This document shows, in pieces, positions 14,646 through 17,438 of a stretch of DNA of 17,438 nucleotides. The position numbers were made by a program, and so were the translations under genes. Numbering within the stretch: the first letter of the stretch is position 1; each line of letters opens with the position of its first letter. Origin of the DNA: Gammaproteobacteria bacterium RIFCSPHIGHO2_12_FULL_37_14 (GTDB lineage: Bacteria > Pseudomonadota > Gammaproteobacteria > DSM-16500); contig MGXV01000082.1 of NCBI GenBank assembly GCA_001801485.1, positions 1-17,438 of the forward strand, written 5' to 3'. The notes below the pieces were generated by a model, which did not search any database, was not told where the DNA came from, and was given only the letters and a program-made list of their open reading frames with translations.

Positions 14646-15285
14646 AATTGATCTGATCGCAAGAATTATAGAACGAAAAATTATACCCGAAAAAAATTGC
14701 TACGCTGGCAATTTTTCTGTTTTTCTTACAAATGCCAAACGTGTTAGCAATCCTGCGCCAGAAGCATGCTTTACTATTGGTATCGAAGTAGGAGGAACGC
14801 GCCCAAAAAGAGTTGTGTTTTTGGATTTAGAGCCAACTATTGATGTCTCTGATTATCAAAAAAGCTTTATTACCCCCATCCGTTTATTTCAAGATAACCT
14901 TTGTTTCTGGTACTACAAAGAAAAAATTTATCAAACCAGTAGGGATGAATTTTTACCAAATGAAATTGATGAAGTAATATTACGCATTAAACTCCATGAC
15001 ATCGAAGAATCACAAGAAATTCATGCCTTACGCAGAAAAATATCCAACTTAATAACTGTTATTGAAAATAAATCCACTCCAAATAATAGAAAACGCATTC
15101 CTGATGATGTGCAGATTGCTGTTTTTTCCCGAGACAATGGGCAATGCGTGAAATGTAGCGCACAATCTGAATTACATTTTGACCACCTTATCCCTGTTTC
15201 AAAAGGTGGCTCTGATACGGTAGAAAATATACAGATATTATGTAGAGCGTGCAATCAAAGAAAAAGTAACAATATTGGTGGGTAA
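14635..15285 (+). CDS. HNH endonuclease with novel N-terminal domain
   Basis: A 216-residue protein. The C-terminal HNH nuclease runs from about 154: IPDDVQIAVFSRDNGQCVKC (155-174) gives the first CxxC (C171, C174), HFDHLIPVSKGG (181-192) carries the catalytic D183-H184, ENIQ gives N198, and LCRACNQRK (202-210) provides the second CxxC (C203, C206) and N207. All ββα-metal residues and the zinc ligands are intact, so it should cut nucleic acid. The N-terminal ~125 residues (FSVFLTNAKRVSNPAPEACF region, beta-rich) are not recognised and may sense or bind a ligand. The ATG at 14635 overlaps the membrane-protein gene by 11 nt; a TTG at 14617 is less likely. Nuclease is secure, biological target is not. 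Confidence 0.85.
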   Translation: MPIKIDLIARIIERKIIPEKNCYAGNFSVFLTNAKRVSNPAPEACFTIGIEVGGTRPKRVVFLDLEPTIDVSDYQKSFITPIRLFQDNLCFWYYKEKIYQTSRDEFLPNEIDEVILRIKLHDIEESQEIHALRRKISNLITVIENKSTPNNRKRIPDDVQIAVFSRDNGQCVKCSAQSELHFDHLIPVSKGGSDTVENIQILCRACNQRKSNNIGG

Positions 15286-15325
15286 TTTTAAATACTGAAT
15301 TTCATTTAAAGCCCACCCTTTTCTT
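15277..15325 (+). terminator. Rho-independent terminator after the HNH gene
   Basis: GGTGGG (15277-15282) pairs with CCCACC (15312-15317) and, across a small internal loop, TTTAAAT (15287-15293) pairs with ATTTAAA (15304-15310). A T-rich tail follows from 15319. It overlaps the HNH stop codon and separates that gene from the convergent nuclease gene. Confidence 0.65.
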
Positions 15326-16641
15326 TATTTTTTTCTGTTACTGTCTTCATTTTCGTTAGCTAATTTACCGGTATACTCATTAAAATTGAATTGTTTGCCA
15401 CTTGCAAAGTTAATCTTACCTGCTTCTGCTAATTCACTTCTATTCTCAAATTCTACATCTTTGAGAAATGCAAAATCATAAGATCGACCAGATGCAGATA
15501 GATTATCGGTAGCTATCCCAGCTATTTCATTTAGATTATAATAACAGTAAGCCATAGCCGTTAAGTTATACAGTGCGGTAGCTCTTTCTCTCCGATTACG
15601 ATTAGATGCTAGGATAAAGATTCCTTTGTTAGTATCAGGACTTTGATAAAGAGCTGCTGAAAATCCAGTCTCGTCAGCTTTTTTTAAATTCCTATATAAT
15701 ACGTTCCCTACTGCTCGTCTTTCCAGCCTATTGAGCTTAGAAAGGACTGTAACACATCTAAAATAGCCTTCAACTGTACCTTGCTTTATATCATTTCTTG
15801 AATGAATACCTTCTAGCTCTGGTGACTCATAACCAATTGTTTTATGCATTTCTCTGATAATGCGATCTACAAAATAACTTTCATGATTCAGCTTTGTTCT
15901 TTCATTGCGCAGCTCTTCAAGTTTTGTGGTGTACATATCCCAATGTCCTTCAGCAATAGCTATACTATCCACCTTGCCTGATAAAGCATCTTCTATTAGT
16001 CCTGGCTGTAACTTATATACTGCCAAGAAATCACGCTCTGACACAGTTGGCATTAAAATGCCCCTATCATAAAGCTCTCCACGTTTTTCTAAGTATTGTA
16101 TGAAATCAGCAGGGGTATCAATTTCCATAGAAATTAATTCTAGATCACTTCTTAAAAATATATGGACTGGAATGCCAAAATGCCTTTCAAATCCGCCTAA
16201 AATTTCCGTTTTTTCCTCATCATCGAATTGTGCTTCACCTAGCAAGTCAAGAATCACAATTCCAGTAATTTTTTGGACTGTACTAGTATCAAATGTTATT
16301 TCAACATTGATCTTATTTGTAATATTTAATTTTTCGTGTGCTTCAATTGCTGTCTTGATTGATTTTAGTTGCTTGATTCCTTTAACTATCTGATTGAGAA
16401 TTCTCCCAATATCTGTATCATTTTTTTCACTGATGTTTTTTGTTTCTGTTTTTGATTTTGTTTGGAATCCAATTAAATGTGTGTCAAACAAAATTAGCGT
16501 ATCTGCAATTTCTTTTTCTTGATTGTTGCTTTTTTTGTATTTCGGGTTAGATACGACAAAGTCACTTAAGAAGATTTTTTCGCATATTTTATGCACAACA
16601 CTTTCAGAAGCAATTCCTTGCTCATGTTCAGTTTTGCCCAT
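15325..16641 (-). CDS. Putative PD-(D/E)XK-type nuclease fused to an unknown C-terminal domain
   Basis: A 438-residue protein not recognised as a named family. Its N-terminus shows a restriction-endonuclease-like site: a helix with E13 (GIASESVVHKICEKIF), then EKEIADTLILFDTHLIGFQT (42-61) followed by KSK, i.e. D47-x12-Q60-x-K62, the D...(E/Q)xK core of Mrr- and resolvase-like nucleases. Residues 110-185 look like further beta strands of that or a second domain. The region 190-438 is mostly helical, with no known motif (ERDFLAVYKLQPGLIEDALS; RRAVGNVLYRNLKKADETGF). No membrane helix. The ATG at 16641 has only AGGGA, spaced a little far. It follows the DUF6680-like gene on the same strand (81 bp). 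A defence or genome-stability nuclease is inferred from motif and context only. Confidence 0.6.
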   Translation of the reverse strand: MGKTEHEQGIASESVVHKICEKIFLSDFVVSNPKYKKSNNQEKEIADTLILFDTHLIGFQTKSKTETKNISEKNDTDIGRILNQIVKGIKQLKSIKTAIEAHEKLNITNKINVEITFDTSTVQKITGIVILDLLGEAQFDDEEKTEILGGFERHFGIPVHIFLRSDLELISMEIDTPADFIQYLEKRGELYDRGILMPTVSERDFLAVYKLQPGLIEDALSGKVDSIAIAEGHWDMYTTKLEELRNERTKLNHESYFVDRIIREMHKTIGYESPELEGIHSRNDIKQGTVEGYFRCVTVLSKLNRLERRAVGNVLYRNLKKADETGFSAALYQSPDTNKGIFILASNRNRRERATALYNLTAMAYCYYNLNEIAGIATDNLSASGRSYDFAFLKDVEFENRSELAEAGKINFASGKQFNFNEYTGKLANENEDSNRKK

Positions 16642-16722
16642 ATAAACGAATCCCTTTTAACTGGAATAAATGATGTCCCCAAAATTAGGTAAGACACTTT
16701 TTAAGCGATATATAAACTGGCT

Positions 16723-17265
16723 TCACCCTTTAGTTTGCTTAGCCTTATCGTCACCACTTACCAATCTAACATTCAATGGATGCTTGAGTGCAAACGTCTC
16801 AACTAAAGCTTGCCTTAAAACACTTTGCTCTTTTTCTATTAGATCATGCGCCGAGGGAATATAAGCCCCTTTGATAAGAAGAGTTTCATCAAAATCATAT
16901 TTAAGCAATTTAGCCATCCTAGCAAGCAAATCAGCCAATTTCTGAGGAATTTTGTCTGTCCAGATTTTCTTGTCCGTGTCATCCCCCTCTTTCGGATAAG
17001 AACTTAAGTGATCTCTGTAAGATGCCCAACTTTCTCTAACAGACTTGTCCTTATAAAAAGCGATGTCAATTTTATTCAAGGCACGCACATGTTCATAAGA
17101 GAGCGTCTGGGCACGAGTTTCCATAAGGGTATTAAAGATTTCTTCTTTGCGGCGTTTTTTATTTGATAGACTGTCTAATATTTTTCCAACCTGCAAAGCA
17201 AATATTGGTGAGAGAATAATTGCAGCAACATTTAGCCAGTCAGATATCTTTATTTGATCTAGCAT
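16723..17265 (-). CDS. DUF6680-like membrane protein
   Basis: A 180-residue protein with one N-terminal membrane helix (about 9-27, DWLNVAAIILSPIFALQVG), a basic stretch (SNKKRRK) and a cytosolic helical domain. IFNTLMETRAQTLSYEHVRA (43-62) followed by LNKIDIAFY, with WASYRDHL further on, matches the pattern I remember for DUF6680, a family of unknown function. AAGGAG lies 8 nt before the ATG at 17265. It is the first gene inward from the tRNA-Thr and shares a strand with the putative nuclease. In plan it resembles the membrane protein at 14100 (short anchor, basic patch, helical domain), although the sequences are not clearly homologous. Function unknown; a membrane partner for the nuclease is possible. 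Confidence 0.75.
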   Translation of the reverse strand: MLDQIKISDWLNVAAIILSPIFALQVGKILDSLSNKKRRKEEIFNTLMETRAQTLSYEHVRALNKIDIAFYKDKSVRESWASYRDHLSSYPKEGDDTDKKIWTDKIPQKLADLLARMAKLLKYDFDETLLIKGAYIPSAHDLIEKEQSVLRQALVETFALKHPLNVRLVSGDDKAKQTKG

Positions 17266-17353
17266 AAGCTTTCTCCTTAGCCTCCAGCTTTCTACATTGC
17301 TTCTACATTTTGACTGGTTACTTTCTATCCTTCTGTAACCTATTGATTTTATT

Positions 17354-17426
17354 AGCTGGCGATGGGACTCGAACCCGCGACCTGCTGATTACAAATCAGC
17401 TGCTCTACCAACTGAGCTACGCCAGC
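17354..17426 (-). tRNA. tRNA-Thr (anticodon UGU)
   Basis: A full cloverleaf reads on the minus strand: acceptor GCTGGCG/CGCCAGC (7 bp), D-arm GCTC-AGTTGGTA-GAGC, anticodon stem GCTGA/TCAGC with loop TTTGTAA (anticodon TGT), and T-loop TTCGAGT. Oddities: position 73 is T, no CCA is encoded (TAAT follows the acceptor stem), and the T-stem GCGGG/CCCAT has one C-A mismatch and one G-T pair. Its 3' end faces the mobilisation module, the usual orientation for tRNA-targeted integration. Confidence 0.93.
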
Positions 17427-17438
17427 GTTTGGAAAGAA

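Noticed and set aside
17266..17353. Attachment-site direct repeat of the tRNA-Thr 3' end within the window
   Set aside because: By eye I found no second copy of the T-arm/acceptor sequence elsewhere in the window, so no att pair or element border is annotated.
1..17438. CRISPR array, toxin-antitoxin pair or integrase gene
   Set aside because: No regularly spaced repeats, no recognisable toxin with its antitoxin, and no tyrosine or serine recombinase motif was found on either strand.

Overview
The window is low-GC bacterial DNA, probably from a gammaproteobacterium. The gene families (S24-type repressor, AlpA, YfjI/DUF3987, AlbA_2-type ATPase fragments) and the orphan effector-like proteins would fit a Legionellales-type, host-associated lineage, but nothing here fixes the species. 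No rRNA or CRISPR array was seen. One tRNA-Thr(UGU) lies at the right edge.

Layout. (1) 1-2005: two chromosomal-looking minus-strand enzyme genes, a HAD-family phosphatase cut by the window edge and an FAD-binding_4 oxidoreductase with an N-terminal membrane anchor. (2) 2006-5720: a scarred region. A 208-bp relic of the 3' end of an AlbA_2/HATPase-type regulator gene lies at 2268-2475, then a TPR-like gene, then a second, internally deleted copy of the regulator at 3742-4824. An XRE regulator and a four-helix membrane protein follow as a two-gene operon. (3) 5720-8600: a relic of the last ~36 codons of a coupling-protein gene, still with its terminator and folded into a 29-bp perfect inverted repeat; two unrecognised plus-strand genes (388 aa, with a weak kinase-like pattern, and 259 aa, two TM helices); a truncated gene end; and an IS-like end. 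(4) 8610-13290: a minus-strand mobilisation/replication module of AlpA, a YfjI/DUF3987 ATPase, a 340-bp non-coding stretch with two large nested palindromes, a MOBC/Replic_Relax-type relaxase and a VirD4/MobB-type coupling ATPase. (5) 13292-17265: a divergent S24-type repressor, then two convergent cargo pairs, each a small N-terminally anchored membrane protein plus a nuclease: TM protein + HNH on the plus strand, and DUF6680-like protein + PD-(D/E)XK-like protein on the minus strand. (6) tRNA-Thr, whose 3' end faces the module.

Interpretation. The 8.6-17.4 kb segment reads as an integrative mobilisable element, or its remnant, beside tRNA-Thr. The relaxase and coupling protein overlap by 4 nt, a pairing like MobC/MobB of plasmid CloDF13. 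The palindromic gap directly upstream of the relaxase is the best candidate for an origin of transfer or replication. No integrase gene is in the window, so the element's other end would lie elsewhere or has been lost. The repressor/AlpA divergent promoter region probably switches the element on and off. The two membrane-protein/nuclease pairs are the best candidates for an undescribed system, plausibly anti-phage or anti-plasmid cargo; that role is inference. The coupling-protein relic near 5.8 kb shows that a related element was once present there too.
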